Shown here: in pieces, positions 8,212 to 17,617 of the stretch
How the letters are laid out: the number at the start of each line of letters is the position of its first letter
Numbering within the stretch: the first letter of the stretch is position 1
Source: Devosia nitrariae
GTDB taxonomy: Bacteria > Pseudomonadota > Alphaproteobacteria > Rhizobiales > Devosiaceae
Direction: 5' to 3'
Length of the DNA: 64,000 nucleotides
Assembly: GCF_030160115.1 (NCBI RefSeq)
Contig: NZ_BSNS01000024.1
Location: 550,899-614,898 of the forward strand
Position numbers and translations under genes: made by a program
Notes under the pieces: generated by a model
Databases searched by the model: none
What the model saw: only the letters and a program-made list of their open reading frames with translations
What the model was told of the DNA's origin: nothing

Positions 8212-9738
8212 CTATGCACCCCGGCTGTCGAGGAAAAGCCGGTAGGCCGGGTTGGCGGTTTCCTCGGAATAGTCGTAGCCCAGCCGGTCAAGTGCGGCGA
8301 GGAATGCCTGCCGTTCTGCCACCGGCACCTGAATGCCGGCCAGCACCCGTCCATAGTCGGAGCCGTGGTTGCGGTAGTGGAACAACGAGATATTCCAATC
8401 CGGCTGCAGGCCTTCGAGGAAATCGAGCAGCGCGCGCGGCCGCTCGGGGAACTGGAAGCGGTAAAGCACTTCGTCTTCGGCATCGGCTGCCCGCCCGCCA
8501 ACCATATAACGCACATGGAGCTTGGCGAGCTCGTTGTCGGTCATGTCGACCACAGACAGGCCTTCCCCGGCCAGCAGGTCGAGGATCTGCTGCTTTTCCC
8601 GGTCCCCGCCCTTGAGTTTGACGCCGACGAAAATCTGCGCGGTGCTGCCGGTCGCGTATCGGTAGTTGAACTCGGTGATGGCCCTGTCGCCGAGCAACCG
8701 GATGAAGGCCTTGTAGCTGCCCGGCTGCTCGGGGATGGTCACCGCCAGCAATGCCTCGCCACGCTCGCCGATCTCCGCCCGCTCTGCCACGTGCCGCAGC
8801 CGATCGAAGTTGACGTTGGCGCCCGAGTTGATGGCAAGGAGCGGCCCGGCCGGCGCCGCGCCGTCGGCCACATGCCGGCGCAACCCGGCGAGCGCCAGTG
8901 CACCGGCGGGTTCCGCGATGGCGCGGGTATCGTCGAATATGTCCTTGATGGCGGCGCAGATCTCGTCGGTCGTGACCGTCACTATGCCGTCAAGCAGTGC
9001 ATTGCAGAGCCGGAAGGTTTCATCGCCGACCCGGCGAACCGCGACACCGTCGGCGAAGATACCGACCCGGTCGAGCGTAACGGGATGGCCGGCAGCAATG
9101 GCCGCCTTCATGCTGGCAGCATCCTCCGGTTCGACCCCGATGACTTTCACCTCAGGCCTCAGGAATTTCACGTAAGCGGCTATGCCCGCTGCCAGACCGC
9201 CGCCTCCGACCGGTACATAGATGGCGCCCAGCGGCCCCGAGTGCTGCCGCAACAGCTCGACACCGATGGTTGCCTGCCCGGCGATGACATCAGGATCGTC
9301 GAAGGGATGCACGAAGATCAGCCGTTCCTGCTCGGCAATCTCGCCGGCATGGGCCCGCGCCGCATCGAAATTGTCTCCGAACAGCACAACTTCACCGCTC
9401 ATAGCCCTGACAGCCTCGATCTTGATCGAGGGCGTGGTCTTGGGCATGACGATCACGGCGCGCGTACCAAGGCGAGCGGCCGAGAGCGCTACGCCTTGGG
9501 CATGGTTGCCGGCGGAGGCGCAGATGACGCCGCTTGCTCGCTGTTCGCCTGTAAGCGCCGCTATGCGGTTGTAAGCACCACGGATCTTGAACGAGAACAC
9601 CGGCTGCAGGTCCTCGCGCTTCAGCAGCACATCGATGCCCAGGCGCTCGGAAAGGCGCTCCATGCGCTCGAGCGGTGTCTCGACGGCGATGTCGTAGACC
9701 GATGCTGACAGGATGCGGCGGATGTAATCGGATTCCAC
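8212..9738 (-). CDS. ilvA: Threonine ammonia-lyase, biosynthetic, long form
   Basis: Pyridoxal-phosphate enzyme that deaminates threonine to 2-oxobutanoate, the first step towards isoleucine. It has 508 residues. The catalytic domain is residues 1-320, with the PLP lysine at about K51 in FSFKIRGAYNR and the phosphate loop PVGGGGLAAG. Two C-terminal ACT-like regulatory regions follow (near 330-400 and 425-500), as in the isoleucine-inhibited E. coli IlvA. The start is GTG 9738, with AGGAG eight bases upstream; the open frame continues further but without family sequence. Feedback control by isoleucine is expected from the domain layout. Confidence 0.93.
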   Translation of the reverse strand: MESDYIRRILSASVYDIAVETPLERMERLSERLGIDVLLKREDLQPVFSFKIRGAYNRIAALTGEQRASGVICASAGNHAQGVALSAARLGTRAVIVMPKTTPSIKIEAVRAMSGEVVLFGDNFDAARAHAGEIAEQERLIFVHPFDDPDVIAGQATIGVELLRQHSGPLGAIYVPVGGGGLAAGIAAYVKFLRPEVKVIGVEPEDAASMKAAIAAGHPVTLDRVGIFADGVAVRRVGDETFRLCNALLDGIVTVTTDEICAAIKDIFDDTRAIAEPAGALALAGLRRHVADGAAPAGPLLAINSGANVNFDRLRHVAERAEIGERGEALLAVTIPEQPGSYKAFIRLLGDRAITEFNYRYATGSTAQIFVGVKLKGGDREKQQILDLLAGEGLSVVDMTDNELAKLHVRYMVGGRAADAEDEVLYRFQFPERPRALLDFLEGLQPDWNISLFHYRNHGSDYGRVLAGIQVPVAERQAFLAALDRLGYDYSEETANPAYRLFLDSRGA

Positions 9739-9754
9739 GCGGGTTCTCCTCGCT

Positions 9755-11479
9755 TCACGCCACCAGCGAACCGAACTGCGCGTTGTGGAGGTGCGCGTAG
9801 GTGCCGCCGCTGGCGAGGAGCTCGGCATGAGTGCCCTGCTCCACGATCCCCGTCTCGTCGACGACAACGATGCGGTCCGCGTTCTGGATGGTCGCCAACC
9901 GGTGTGCGATGACCAGCGTGGTACGGCCTTGTGCCAGCTCGCCGAGGGACTTCTGGATCGCCTGCTCGGTCGCGGTATCCAGCGCTGAGGTCGCCTCGTC
10001 GAGAATAAGGATAGGCGGGTTCTTGAGGAACATGCGAGCGATGGCGACGCGCTGCTTCTGACCGCCCGAGAGCTTGACGCCACGCTCGCCGACGACCGTA
10101 TCGAGCCCTTCAGGCAGCATGTCGATCACTGGTTCCAGCCGCGCGCGGCGGGCGGCATCCATGATCTCGGCCTCGCTCGCGCCGAGACGCCCATAGGCGA
10201 TGTTGTCTCGCAGGGTACCGCCGAAGAGGAACACGTCCTGCTGGACAACTCCGATCTGACTGCGCAGTGACGTCTGCGTCATGTCGCGGATATCGATGCC
10301 GTCGATGGTGATGGAGCCCTCATCGATCTCATAAAAGCGCGGCAGCAGCGAACAGATCGTCGTCTTGCCGGCACCGGAGGGACCGACAAAGGCCAACGTC
10401 TCGCCGGCCTTCACTGAGAGATTGAGGTCGCTGAACACCTTGCGTTCGCCCGTGTAGCCGAAGCTCACTTTGTCGTAGACGATGTCGCCCCTGAGGTGGT
10501 CGACGGTACGAGCGCTCTTGCGGTCGGCGATATCCGGCTCGGTGGCGAGCAGGTTGAGGTAGCGGCGAAAGCCTGCGACGCCCTTGGGATAGGTTTCGAG
10601 CACGCTGGTGATCTTGTCTATCGGCCGGAAGAAGACGTTGATCAGCAGAAGGAAGCTGACGAACCCGCCATAGCTGAGGCTGCCCTCAATGACGAACCAG
10701 GTGCCGGCGACCATCACCATGACGTAGATGAGGCGGGTCGCCAGGTATGTCATGGTGGTCGAGGCAGCCATTGCCCGATAACCCTCGAGCTTGGTGCGCC
10801 GGTAGCTCTGGTTGTCGGTTTCGAACATCACACGCTCATGGTCTTCGTTGGCGAAGGCCTTGACCACGCGGATACCACCGATGCTTTCCTCGATACGGGT
10901 ATTGAAGTCGCCGACGCGGCCGAAGACCTGCCGCCAGACCGAGGTCATCCGCGCTCCATAACGGCTTGCAAGCCACGTCATGAACGGCACGACCGTCGCG
11001 GTGATGAGCGCAAGCTGCCAATTGATCGAAACCATGAGCAGCAGAGCCCCGATGAACGTCATCACGGCGATGAATAGGTCCTCGGGCCCGTGATGGGCGA
11101 CCTCGCCCACCTCCTCCAGGTCCTTGGTGACGTGGGTGATGAGATGGCCGGTCTTGTGGTTGTCGAAGAAGCGGAAGGAAAGCTTTTGCAGGTGGTCGAA
11201 CGCCTTGCGGCGCATATCGGTCTCGATGCCGATGCCGAGCGCATGACCCCAATAGGTGACGACGGCCTGCAACACTGCGCTCAGGGCGTAAACCGCAAGC
11301 AGCACGCCAGCAGCGACAAGAATCAGCGGCCAATCACCGCTCGGCAGGAGCCGGTCGATGAACACCTGCACGGCCATGGGGAAACCGAGCTCGAGCAGGC
11401 CGACGACAATGGCGCAGCCGAAATCGAGAAAGAACAGGCGCTTGTAGGGCGCGTAGTAGGCGAAGAACTGACGGATCAT
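9755..11479 (-). CDS. ABC exporter, MsbA/multidrug half-transporter type
   Basis: Fused membrane and ATPase half-transporter of 574 residues that works as a homodimer. Six membrane spans lie in residues 1-310. The ATPase has Walker A GPSGAGKTT, signature LSGGQKQRVAIA and Walker B ILILDEATSALD. The group contains lipid A flippases and drug exporters and the substrate is unknown. I took ATG 11479 (MIRQFFAYYAPYK); a TTG at 11494 adds five residues. No strong ribosome binding site is seen for either. It ends 16 bases before ilvA on the same strand. Confidence 0.87.
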   Translation of the reverse strand: MIRQFFAYYAPYKRLFFLDFGCAIVVGLLELGFPMAVQVFIDRLLPSGDWPLILVAAGVLLAVYALSAVLQAVVTYWGHALGIGIETDMRRKAFDHLQKLSFRFFDNHKTGHLITHVTKDLEEVGEVAHHGPEDLFIAVMTFIGALLLMVSINWQLALITATVVPFMTWLASRYGARMTSVWRQVFGRVGDFNTRIEESIGGIRVVKAFANEDHERVMFETDNQSYRRTKLEGYRAMAASTTMTYLATRLIYVMVMVAGTWFVIEGSLSYGGFVSFLLLINVFFRPIDKITSVLETYPKGVAGFRRYLNLLATEPDIADRKSARTVDHLRGDIVYDKVSFGYTGERKVFSDLNLSVKAGETLAFVGPSGAGKTTICSLLPRFYEIDEGSITIDGIDIRDMTQTSLRSQIGVVQQDVFLFGGTLRDNIAYGRLGASEAEIMDAARRARLEPVIDMLPEGLDTVVGERGVKLSGGQKQRVAIARMFLKNPPILILDEATSALDTATEQAIQKSLGELAQGRTTLVIAHRLATIQNADRIVVVDETGIVEQGTHAELLASGGTYAHLHNAQFGSLVA

Positions 11480-11574
11480 CTGGTAATAAAGCAAAGTGGG
11501 GCAATGACAATTGCCCTACCCCCTATCACCACCGCTCCGCAAGGTCAGCTAAAAGACGATTAAAGCGATCATCT

Positions 11575-12390
11575 TTATGCGTGCTCGCGCACTTCGGCGT
11601 GATGGCGGCCGATGGGCACGATCATCGGCGTGTGCGAGACTGGGTCGAGCACTACCCGGCACGCCATTGAAAAGACCTCGCGCACCAGGTCCTCGGTCAC
11701 GACATCGGCTGGACGCCCCTCGGCGACGAGCCGTCCGGCCTTCATGGCCACGATATGATCTGCGTAGCGGCAGGCGAGGTTGAGATCGTGGAGAACGACC
11801 ACGACCGTGCGGCCGCGGTTGCGCACGAGGTCGGTCAGCAGGTCCAGCACCTCGACCTGGTGGTTGATATCGAGAAAGGTCGTCGGCTCGTCGAGCAGCA
11901 GCAGGTCGGTTTCCTGGGCAAGCGCCATGGCAATCCAAACGCGCTGACGCTGCCCACCGGAGAGCTCGTCCACCGGCCGCTTGGCAAGCTCGAGCGAGTC
12001 GGTGGCGGCCAGCGCCTCGGCGACGGCCGCGTCGTCCTCCGTGGACCATCGACGGAACCAACCCTGATGCGGATAGCGCCCGCGCCCGACGAGATCGGCA
12101 ACGAGGATGCTTTCTGGCGCCGTCGGCGATTGCGGCAGCACGCCAAGGATCGTCGCCACCTCCCGCGTCGGCATCGCGTGGATGGACTTTCCGTCGAGCA
12201 GCACGGTGCCATGCGTTGGAGCCAGAAGGCGGGCAAGCCCGCGCAGCACCGTGGATTTGCCGCAGGCATTGGCGCCGACAATCACCGTCAGTTTGCCGGG
12301 CGGCACGGCAAGGTCTAGATCGGCGACGACCTCGCGCGTGCCATAGGCAAGGTGCATGCCCGTGGCGGCAAGAGAATGTCGGGTGCTCAT
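11575..12390 (-). CDS. Iron-siderophore ABC transporter ATPase, FecE type
   Basis: Cytoplasmic ATPase of 271 residues for a FecCD/BtuCD-class importer. Walker A is GANACGKST (an alanine and cysteine in place of the common glycine-serine pair), the Q-loop is in LPQSPTAPESI, the signature is LSGGQRQRVWIAMALAQ and Walker B is LLLLDEPTTFLD. It is the last gene of a run of at least four on this strand, 24 bases after the second permease gene. The family drives uptake of ferric siderophores, heme or cobalamin, and the close binding-protein genes favour an iron chelate. Confidence 0.92.
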   Translation of the reverse strand: MSTRHSLAATGMHLAYGTREVVADLDLAVPPGKLTVIVGANACGKSTVLRGLARLLAPTHGTVLLDGKSIHAMPTREVATILGVLPQSPTAPESILVADLVGRGRYPHQGWFRRWSTEDDAAVAEALAATDSLELAKRPVDELSGGQRQRVWIAMALAQETDLLLLDEPTTFLDINHQVEVLDLLTDLVRNRGRTVVVVLHDLNLACRYADHIVAMKAGRLVAEGRPADVVTEDLVREVFSMACRVVLDPVSHTPMIVPIGRHHAEVREHA

Positions 12391-12414
12391 GTGGGCATGG
12401 CTCCGGTCAGGTGT

Positions 12415-13467
12415 TCATGCGACCCGCCCCTCGCGGCTCGAGGCTGCCAGCAGCCAGAGCAGGAAGCCAGCGCCGAATATTCCGGTGACGACGCCGACCG
12501 GCAGCTGCGTTGCCGGCAGTGCGTGCTGGGCGACCATATCGGAGCCCAGCATGACGGTGGCGCCGACGAGTGCCGATTGCAGGAAGCCGCCCCCGGCCCC
12601 GGCCAGCAGGAACCGCGCAATGGGGCCAGAAACGAAGGCGACAAAGGCGACGGGACCGACGGCCGCGGTGGCGAATGCCGCATGGCCGACAGCGACGAGA
12701 ATGAGGCCAAGCCGCGTCCACTCGACCCGATTGCCGAGGGCCATTGCCGCATCGTCGCCGAGCTGCATGACGTCCAGTCCGCGCACGAGATAGATGGTCG
12801 CCGGGGTCAGGACAGCAAGAGCTGCGGCCAGGGGAATGATGTTGTTGAGACTGGCGGCGTTGAGGCTGCCAACCAGCCAGGCCAGCGCCTCCTGCACCTC
12901 ATTCAGCCGGGCGCGGGTGAAGAGGTAGCTGATAACCGCGCTCATGATAGCTGCCATGCCGATACCGACCAGAACGATGCGGTAGGCGGTGACGCCGCCG
13001 CGCCAAGCGAGCCCATAGATGGCAAGCGCGGTCGCCAGCGCGCCGGCGAGAGCGCCGAGGGAAACGCCGATGCCGCTGATGCCCAAGACCACAATGCAGA
13101 CGACGGCGGCGGCGCTGGCGCCGTGGGAAATGCCGATGATATCGGGACTTGCGAGGGGATTGCGCAGGAGGGTCTGGAAAATGGCGCCCGAAAGGGCGAA
13201 GGCGATGCCTGTGAGGATCGCCAGGACCGTGCGCGGCAGCCGCACGCTTAGGACGATGAAATCGACTCCCTTGTTGACGTCGCCGGTCACCGGCGAGAGC
13301 AGCGAGCGCACGATGTCGGCGGGCGCAACCGGATAGTCGCCGAAGTAAAGCGAGGCAGTGATCGCGACAAGCAGGGCAACGAGCAGAATCACCGTGACGC
13401 GCCGGCGGCGGGCTGCCAGGCTGCGGCGAATGGCGTGGATACCGTCTGAGCCAGCAAGTACTGTCAT
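12415..13467 (-). CDS. Iron-siderophore ABC transporter permease, FecCD family (second)
   Basis: Inner-membrane permease of 350 residues with about ten hydrophobic spans. The family hallmarks are RLPRTVLAILTGIAFALSGA near residues 75-95 and NPLASPDIIGISHGA just after. The C-terminal part has GPVAFVAFVSGPIARFL and PVGVVTGIFGAGFLLWLL. Its ATG overlaps the stop of the preceding permease by one base (TGATG), so the two channel subunits are coupled. Together they form the channel used by the binding proteins next door. Confidence 0.93.
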   Translation of the reverse strand: MTVLAGSDGIHAIRRSLAARRRRVTVILLVALLVAITASLYFGDYPVAPADIVRSLLSPVTGDVNKGVDFIVLSVRLPRTVLAILTGIAFALSGAIFQTLLRNPLASPDIIGISHGASAAAVVCIVVLGISGIGVSLGALAGALATALAIYGLAWRGGVTAYRIVLVGIGMAAIMSAVISYLFTRARLNEVQEALAWLVGSLNAASLNNIIPLAAALAVLTPATIYLVRGLDVMQLGDDAAMALGNRVEWTRLGLILVAVGHAAFATAAVGPVAFVAFVSGPIARFLLAGAGGGFLQSALVGATVMLGSDMVAQHALPATQLPVGVVTGIFGAGFLLWLLAASSREGRVA

Positions 13468-14498
13468 CAGAGCGCCGCCAGCTTCCGCCGCCTGACCAGT
13501 GCGATGAAGAACGGCGCGCCGAGTGCTGCCGTGACGATACCGACCTGCACCTCTCCCGGTGGAGCGATGACGCGGCCGATCACGTCGGCGCCGAGCAGCA
13601 GGATGGGCGCCAGCAGCATCGAATAGGGCAATATCCAGCGGTAGTTGGGCCCGGTCACCGCGCGCGCCACGTGCGGTACGGTAAGGCCGACGAAGGCGAT
13701 GGGACCCGCCGCGGCCGTCGCGGCGCCGGCCAACACGACCGCCGCGAGACCAGCCACGCCGCGCGAGAGGGGAACGTTCTGGCCGAGCGAGCGGGCGACG
13801 TCCTCACCCATCGAGAGACCGTCGAGCATACGGGCGGTCCTGAGCGCCAGCACCACGCCGAAGGCGAGGAACGGCCAGACCTGGATCAGGATGCTCATGT
13901 CACGGCCGGCGAGCGACCCGACCTGCCAGAAGCGAAGCTCATCCAAGGTGCGCGGACTGGTCAGCAGTACGGCACTGACCACGGAGGACAGCGCCGCAGT
14001 CAGCGCGGCGCCGACGAGAGCGAGCTTGACCGGGGTTGCGCCCTCGCGGCCGAGCGAGGCGATGCTGTAGACGACGACCATCGCCGCGCCCGCACCCATG
14101 AAAGCCAGCCACACATAGGCGCTCAACTGCCCGATGCCGAAGACGGCGATGCCGATGACGACGAAGACGGCGGCGCCGGCATGGATGCCGAGGATCGAGG
14201 TGTCGGCGAGCGGGTTGCGCGTCGCGCCCTGCAGCACGGCGCCGGAAAGACCGAGCGCGGCCCCAACCAGGAGCCCGATCAGCGTGCGCGGCAGGCGCAA
14301 ATCCCAGACGATGCGATGATCGGTCGAATTGGGATCGAACGCCGTCAACGCGGTCCAGACCTCGGCAAGCGGGATGGCGCGCGCGCCGACGGTCACCGAA
14401 AGAAATCCGACCGTCGTCACGATGAGGACCAGCCCCACAAGGCCGAGTCCCAGCATGCGCTGTTGGTTTCCCACGTATGTCCGCACGGTGGACGCCAT
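13467..14498 (-). CDS. Iron-siderophore ABC transporter permease, FecCD family (first)
   Basis: Inner-membrane permease of 343 residues with about ten spans. Signature stretches are RLPRTLIGLLVGAALGLSGA, NPLADTSILGIHAGA and GPIAFVGLTVPHVARAVTG, followed by PPGEVQVGIVTAALGAPFF. The start ATG 14498 (MASTVRTYVGN) overlaps the binding-protein stop by one base; the upstream in-frame extension overlaps that gene and is not family-like. It works as a heterodimer with the next permease. Confidence 0.93.
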   Translation of the reverse strand: MASTVRTYVGNQQRMLGLGLVGLVLIVTTVGFLSVTVGARAIPLAEVWTALTAFDPNSTDHRIVWDLRLPRTLIGLLVGAALGLSGAVLQGATRNPLADTSILGIHAGAAVFVVIGIAVFGIGQLSAYVWLAFMGAGAAMVVVYSIASLGREGATPVKLALVGAALTAALSSVVSAVLLTSPRTLDELRFWQVGSLAGRDMSILIQVWPFLAFGVVLALRTARMLDGLSMGEDVARSLGQNVPLSRGVAGLAAVVLAGAATAAAGPIAFVGLTVPHVARAVTGPNYRWILPYSMLLAPILLLGADVIGRVIAPPGEVQVGIVTAALGAPFFIALVRRRKLAAL

Positions 14499-15460
14499 CA
14501 CTCCTCGACCAGGTTCTCGTCGGCAGCGGTGACGGCGGCCGTCAGCTTGTCGAGTTCGGCGGCATAGGAGGTGTAGTTGCGCAGCCAGAATGCTGGCCAC
14601 TCACCGACAGCGCCTTGCTCCGCCGCCTTCATCGCGGTCCAGGTCGGCTGTGCGAAGGCATTCTCGCGGTTGGTCGCGATGCGGTTGTCGATGAGGATCA
14701 GGTCCGGCTGATACTTGTCGGACTGCTCCCAGCTCACTGTCTCCCAATAGCCGCGGTCGTTGGCGGTCTCGGGGGTGATGATGTCGAGGCCCCAGCTGCG
14801 CAGGTCCATAAGCTCGGCCGCCCCTTCGGGTGCGGCGACGTGAAGCGCATCGATGCCTGCCCAGACAGCGAGCGCGGTCAGGTTCGGTTTGGCCGCCACG
14901 GCCACTCGGAAGGCATCGCGGGCACGCTCGAACTCGGCCTTGTCGGCTGAGATCTGCGGGGCAGAAAGATCGGCGCCGAGGCTTGTTGCCAGTTCCTCGT
15001 AGTCTTCGATGAGGGTCACGATGCTGTCGGCCTGAGCTGGTCCGGTCACTGGCGCGAGATTCCGCAAAGGGCTGCCCTCTCCCGTCACCGCCTTCCCGCC
15101 GGCCCAGGCCTGGTTGATGGGATAAAACTCCGCGACGACGAGGTCGGGTTCGAGCGCAGCGACCTTTTCGATGTCGATCTCGTTGAAGGCCGTGCCGACC
15201 ATCTCGATTCCGGTGAGGTCGAGGCCGATGAGCGGCTTGTTTTCCTCGGCAACACTGTTGGCGAAGATGCCGACCGGGCGGATGCCGAGCGGGATCAGGG
15301 CTGCTGCGGCGACAGCGCTGGTGATGAGGCGAGTCGGCACCTCGTTGAGAGTGATGGTCGCGCCGGACCCATCTGTATAGGTCCACTCCTCGGCATGCGC
15401 GGATACCGGCATCGAAAACTGCGTAGCCGCAAACAACGGAACAATCAGCAGGCGTTTCAT
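14498..15460 (-). CDS. Iron-siderophore-type binding protein A (pair 1)
   Basis: Periplasmic class III (FecB-like) binding protein of 320 residues with a Sec signal peptide (MKRLLIVPLFAATQFSMPVSAHA). It would capture a ferric chelate and hand it to the permeases whose genes overlap its stop codon. It is closely similar to the next protein upstream; both begin the mature part with WTYTDGSGAT and share YWET, KYQPDLIL and WPAFWLRNY. ATG 15460 has GGGAGAG nine bases upstream. A TGA-N9-TCA element sits at 15512-15526 in the short gap before it, so this copy may have its own iron-responsive promoter. Confidence 0.9.
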   Translation of the reverse strand: MKRLLIVPLFAATQFSMPVSAHAEEWTYTDGSGATITLNEVPTRLITSAVAAAALIPLGIRPVGIFANSVAEENKPLIGLDLTGIEMVGTAFNEIDIEKVAALEPDLVVAEFYPINQAWAGGKAVTGEGSPLRNLAPVTGPAQADSIVTLIEDYEELATSLGADLSAPQISADKAEFERARDAFRVAVAAKPNLTALAVWAGIDALHVAAPEGAAELMDLRSWGLDIITPETANDRGYWETVSWEQSDKYQPDLILIDNRIATNRENAFAQPTWTAMKAAEQGAVGEWPAFWLRNYTSYAAELDKLTAAVTAADENLVEE

Positions 15461-15511
15461 GAGGCTCTCCCGCCTTTCGGTGATTTCGACCTCACCTATC
15501 GGGCACAAACA

Positions 15512-15526
15512 TGAACAGTCAAGTCA
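15512..15526. promoter_or_regulatory. TGA-N9-TCA element, candidate RirA IRO box
   Basis: TGAACAGTCAAGTCA fits the TGA-N9-TCA pattern of the iron-responsive IRO box bound by RirA in rhizobia. It lies about 50 bases before the start of binding protein A. The pattern is short and can occur by chance. A second one with the same CAGTCA core in the divergent promoter at 16612 makes it more credible. Confidence 0.42.
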
Positions 15527-15557
15527 AGTTTGTCGCGGTCGAGCTAGGACGAAACCG

Positions 15558-16520
15558 CTAATCGACGAGGTTTTCATCGGCCGCCGCGATCGCGGCGGTC
15601 AGATCATCAAGCGCGTGGGCATAGGCGCCGTAATTGCGCAGCCAAAACGCCGGCCAGGCTGCGACGGCACCGGCTTCAGCCGCCTTCATCGTGGTCCAAG
15701 TCGGCTGGGCGAGCGCGGTCTCGAGAGTGGACGCGGCGCGGTCATCGACGAGGATGAGATCGGGCTGGTACTTGTCCGCGCGCTCCCAGCTCAGCGTTTC
15801 CCAATAACCGCGATCGTCCGCGACTTCGGGCGTGATGATGTCGAGCCCCCAGCGCTGGAAGTCCATGAGTTCGGCGGCGCCTGTCGGTTCCGCGACATAG
15901 AGCGCATCGGGAGCCGCCCAAACAGCCAGAACCTGAAGGCCTGGCTTGGCCGCCACCGTTTCTTCGAATTGTGCACGGGCGGTCGCGAAGGCGGCCTTGT
16001 CGTCGGCGATCGGTTGCGCTGCGAGGTCGGCACCAAGGCTTTCGGCGAGCTTTTCGTAGTCCTCGATCAGGGTTAGGATGGAATCGCCAACCGCGGGACC
16101 GGTCACCGGCGCCAGGGCGCGCAACGGGCTGTTGGGGCCGGTGATCGTTTCGCCGCCGCTCCAGGCCTCGTCCAGAGGCCAGTATTCGGCAATGACGATT
16201 TCGGGTTCTAGCGCGGCAACCTTTTCGATATCAATTTCGCCCCAGGCCTCGCCGACGATTTCGATCCCCGCAAGGTCGAGACCCTGCAAGGGCTTGCTGT
16301 CGGCGACGGGGCTGTCGGCATAGATGCCGACCGGCCTGATGCCCAATGGAATGAGGCCGGCGGCCGCGTCGGCGCTGGCGATGATCCGGGTCGGCACCTC
16401 GTCGAGCGTGAGCGTTGCGCCTGAACCATCGGTATAGGTCCAGGAAGCGGCGGTAACGCTTGCGGGGACGGCGAAAGCGGCCAACGCCAGAGCGGCGGCA
16501 AGAAGAGCGCGATGCGGCAT
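15558..16520 (-). CDS. Iron-siderophore-type binding protein B (pair 1)
   Basis: Tandem paralogue of protein A, also 320 residues. Its Sec signal peptide is MPHRALLAAALALAAFAVPASVTA and the mature part begins ASWTYTDGSGAT. It keeps all family landmarks seen in A (WEIDIEK-like motif, TGPNSPLRALAPVTGP, RGYWETLSWE, KYQPDLILVDDR). The copies have diverged along their whole length, so the duplication is not brand new, and both look functional. ATG 16520 starts the signal peptide; the longer frame to 16574 is rejected. It lies 97 bases upstream of gene A and faces the divergent pair C/D across a 160-base control region. Confidence 0.88.
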   Translation of the reverse strand: MPHRALLAAALALAAFAVPASVTAASWTYTDGSGATLTLDEVPTRIIASADAAAGLIPLGIRPVGIYADSPVADSKPLQGLDLAGIEIVGEAWGEIDIEKVAALEPEIVIAEYWPLDEAWSGGETITGPNSPLRALAPVTGPAVGDSILTLIEDYEKLAESLGADLAAQPIADDKAAFATARAQFEETVAAKPGLQVLAVWAAPDALYVAEPTGAAELMDFQRWGLDIITPEVADDRGYWETLSWERADKYQPDLILVDDRAASTLETALAQPTWTTMKAAEAGAVAAWPAFWLRNYGAYAHALDDLTAAIAAADENLVD

Positions 16521-16611
16521 GGCGAAACCTGATTGTCCGGCACAAGAATTGCGCACCCTATCTCGCCCCGGCATTGCGGTGTCAAGGCCAGCACGACATA
16601 AAACCGGATAT

Positions 16612-16638
16612 TGACAGTCATATTCAATTCTGACTGTC
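16612..16638. promoter_or_regulatory. Divergent control site: inverted repeat plus TGA-N9-TCA
   Basis: GACAGTCA at 16613-16620 and TGACTGTC at 16631-16638 form a perfect inverted repeat with a ten-base spacer. The left arm overlaps TGACAGTCATATTCA (16612-16626), which fits the RirA IRO-box pattern. The site lies in the gap between divergently transcribed binding-protein genes, about 45 bases before the plus-strand start and 90 before the minus-strand start. A single iron-sensing repressor there could control both directions. Confidence 0.5.
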
Positions 16639-16682
16639 TTGCCGGTACCGATCCGACCGCAACCGACTGAGAGCTCCCAAAA

Positions 16683-17594
16683 ATGCGTCCTGCCCGTTCA
16701 ATGGTGGCGGCCTTCGTCACGTTGGTCGCCATCGCGTTCGTGCCCTTCGCCGAGGCACGTGAAGTTACTCATGCCATGGCCGTGACGGATGTGCCGGATG
16801 CGCCGCAGCGGATCGTGATCCTCACCAACGAAGGCACGGAAGCTCTGCTGCATCTCGGCGTTGCCCCGATCGGAGCAGTTCAATCCTGGTACGGAGACCC
16901 GTGGTACGACCACCTTGCCGAAGGGCTTGTTGCGACCATTCCGCTCGGCACCGAAAGTGCCGTCGATCTCGAACGGCTCGCGGCGCTCGAGCCCGATCTC
17001 ATCATCGGCTCCAAGGTTCGCCAGGAGAAGATCTACGGTCAGCTCTCGGCCATCGCCCCGACAGTCTTCTCCGAAACCATCGGCGGCGTCTGGCGCGAGA
17101 ACTATGCGCTCTATGCCGATGCTCTCGGGCTTGCCGACGAAGGCGCTGCCGATCTTGCCGCGTTCGACCAGCGTGTTGCGCGTTTACGCCAATCGCTCGG
17201 CGAAGCGGTCGACGAGGACATCTCGCTGGTGCGGTTCTCGCCGGGCCGCACGCGGCTTTATTTCCGCGACACCTTCGCGGGCGTCATTCTTTCCGACATC
17301 GGCTTCAAGCGCCCGCCTGCGCAGGACAAGCCGGGCGTTGGCGAGGAGATCGGCAAGGAAAGGATTCCGGATATGGCCGGCGACCGCATCTTCTATTTCG
17401 CGGACGCAGATGCCGAGTCCGCCGCCTATCTCGCCGACTGGACCAGCGAGCCACTCTGGCAGGGCCTCCCGGCGGTCGAGGAGGGCAAGGCCCATGCGGC
17501 CGACAACCTCATCTGGAACGCCGGCATCGGCATCTACTGCGCGCACATGCTGCTCGACGATATTGCTGAGGTCTACGGCGTCCCCGCGCCCTGA
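16683..17594 (+). CDS. Iron-siderophore-type binding protein C (pair 2)
   Basis: Periplasmic FecB-like binding protein of 303 residues with a Sec signal peptide (cleavage near FAEA, residue 23). It belongs to a different subgroup from A and B: the mature part starts VTHAMAVTDVPDAPQRIVIL, the pattern of siderophore-binding proteins such as FecB/YfiY. It shares long stretches with the next gene, such as NEGTEAL, QEKIYGQLSAIAPTV and RFSPGRTR. It has no permease of its own nearby, so it probably uses the channel encoded at 11575-14498 or one elsewhere. ATG 16683 has GAGAG eight bases upstream. Confidence 0.88.
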   Translation: MRPARSMVAAFVTLVAIAFVPFAEAREVTHAMAVTDVPDAPQRIVILTNEGTEALLHLGVAPIGAVQSWYGDPWYDHLAEGLVATIPLGTESAVDLERLAALEPDLIIGSKVRQEKIYGQLSAIAPTVFSETIGGVWRENYALYADALGLADEGAADLAAFDQRVARLRQSLGEAVDEDISLVRFSPGRTRLYFRDTFAGVILSDIGFKRPPAQDKPGVGEEIGKERIPDMAGDRIFYFADADAESAAYLADWTSEPLWQGLPAVEEGKAHAADNLIWNAGIGIYCAHMLLDDIAEVYGVPAP

Positions 17595-17617
17595 CCTGGG
17601 CCTCATGGGAGACCAAA

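Noticed and set aside
14498..16520. Reading binding protein B as a pseudogene copy of A
   Set aside because: Its signal peptide, length and all shared motifs are intact with no stop or frameshift.
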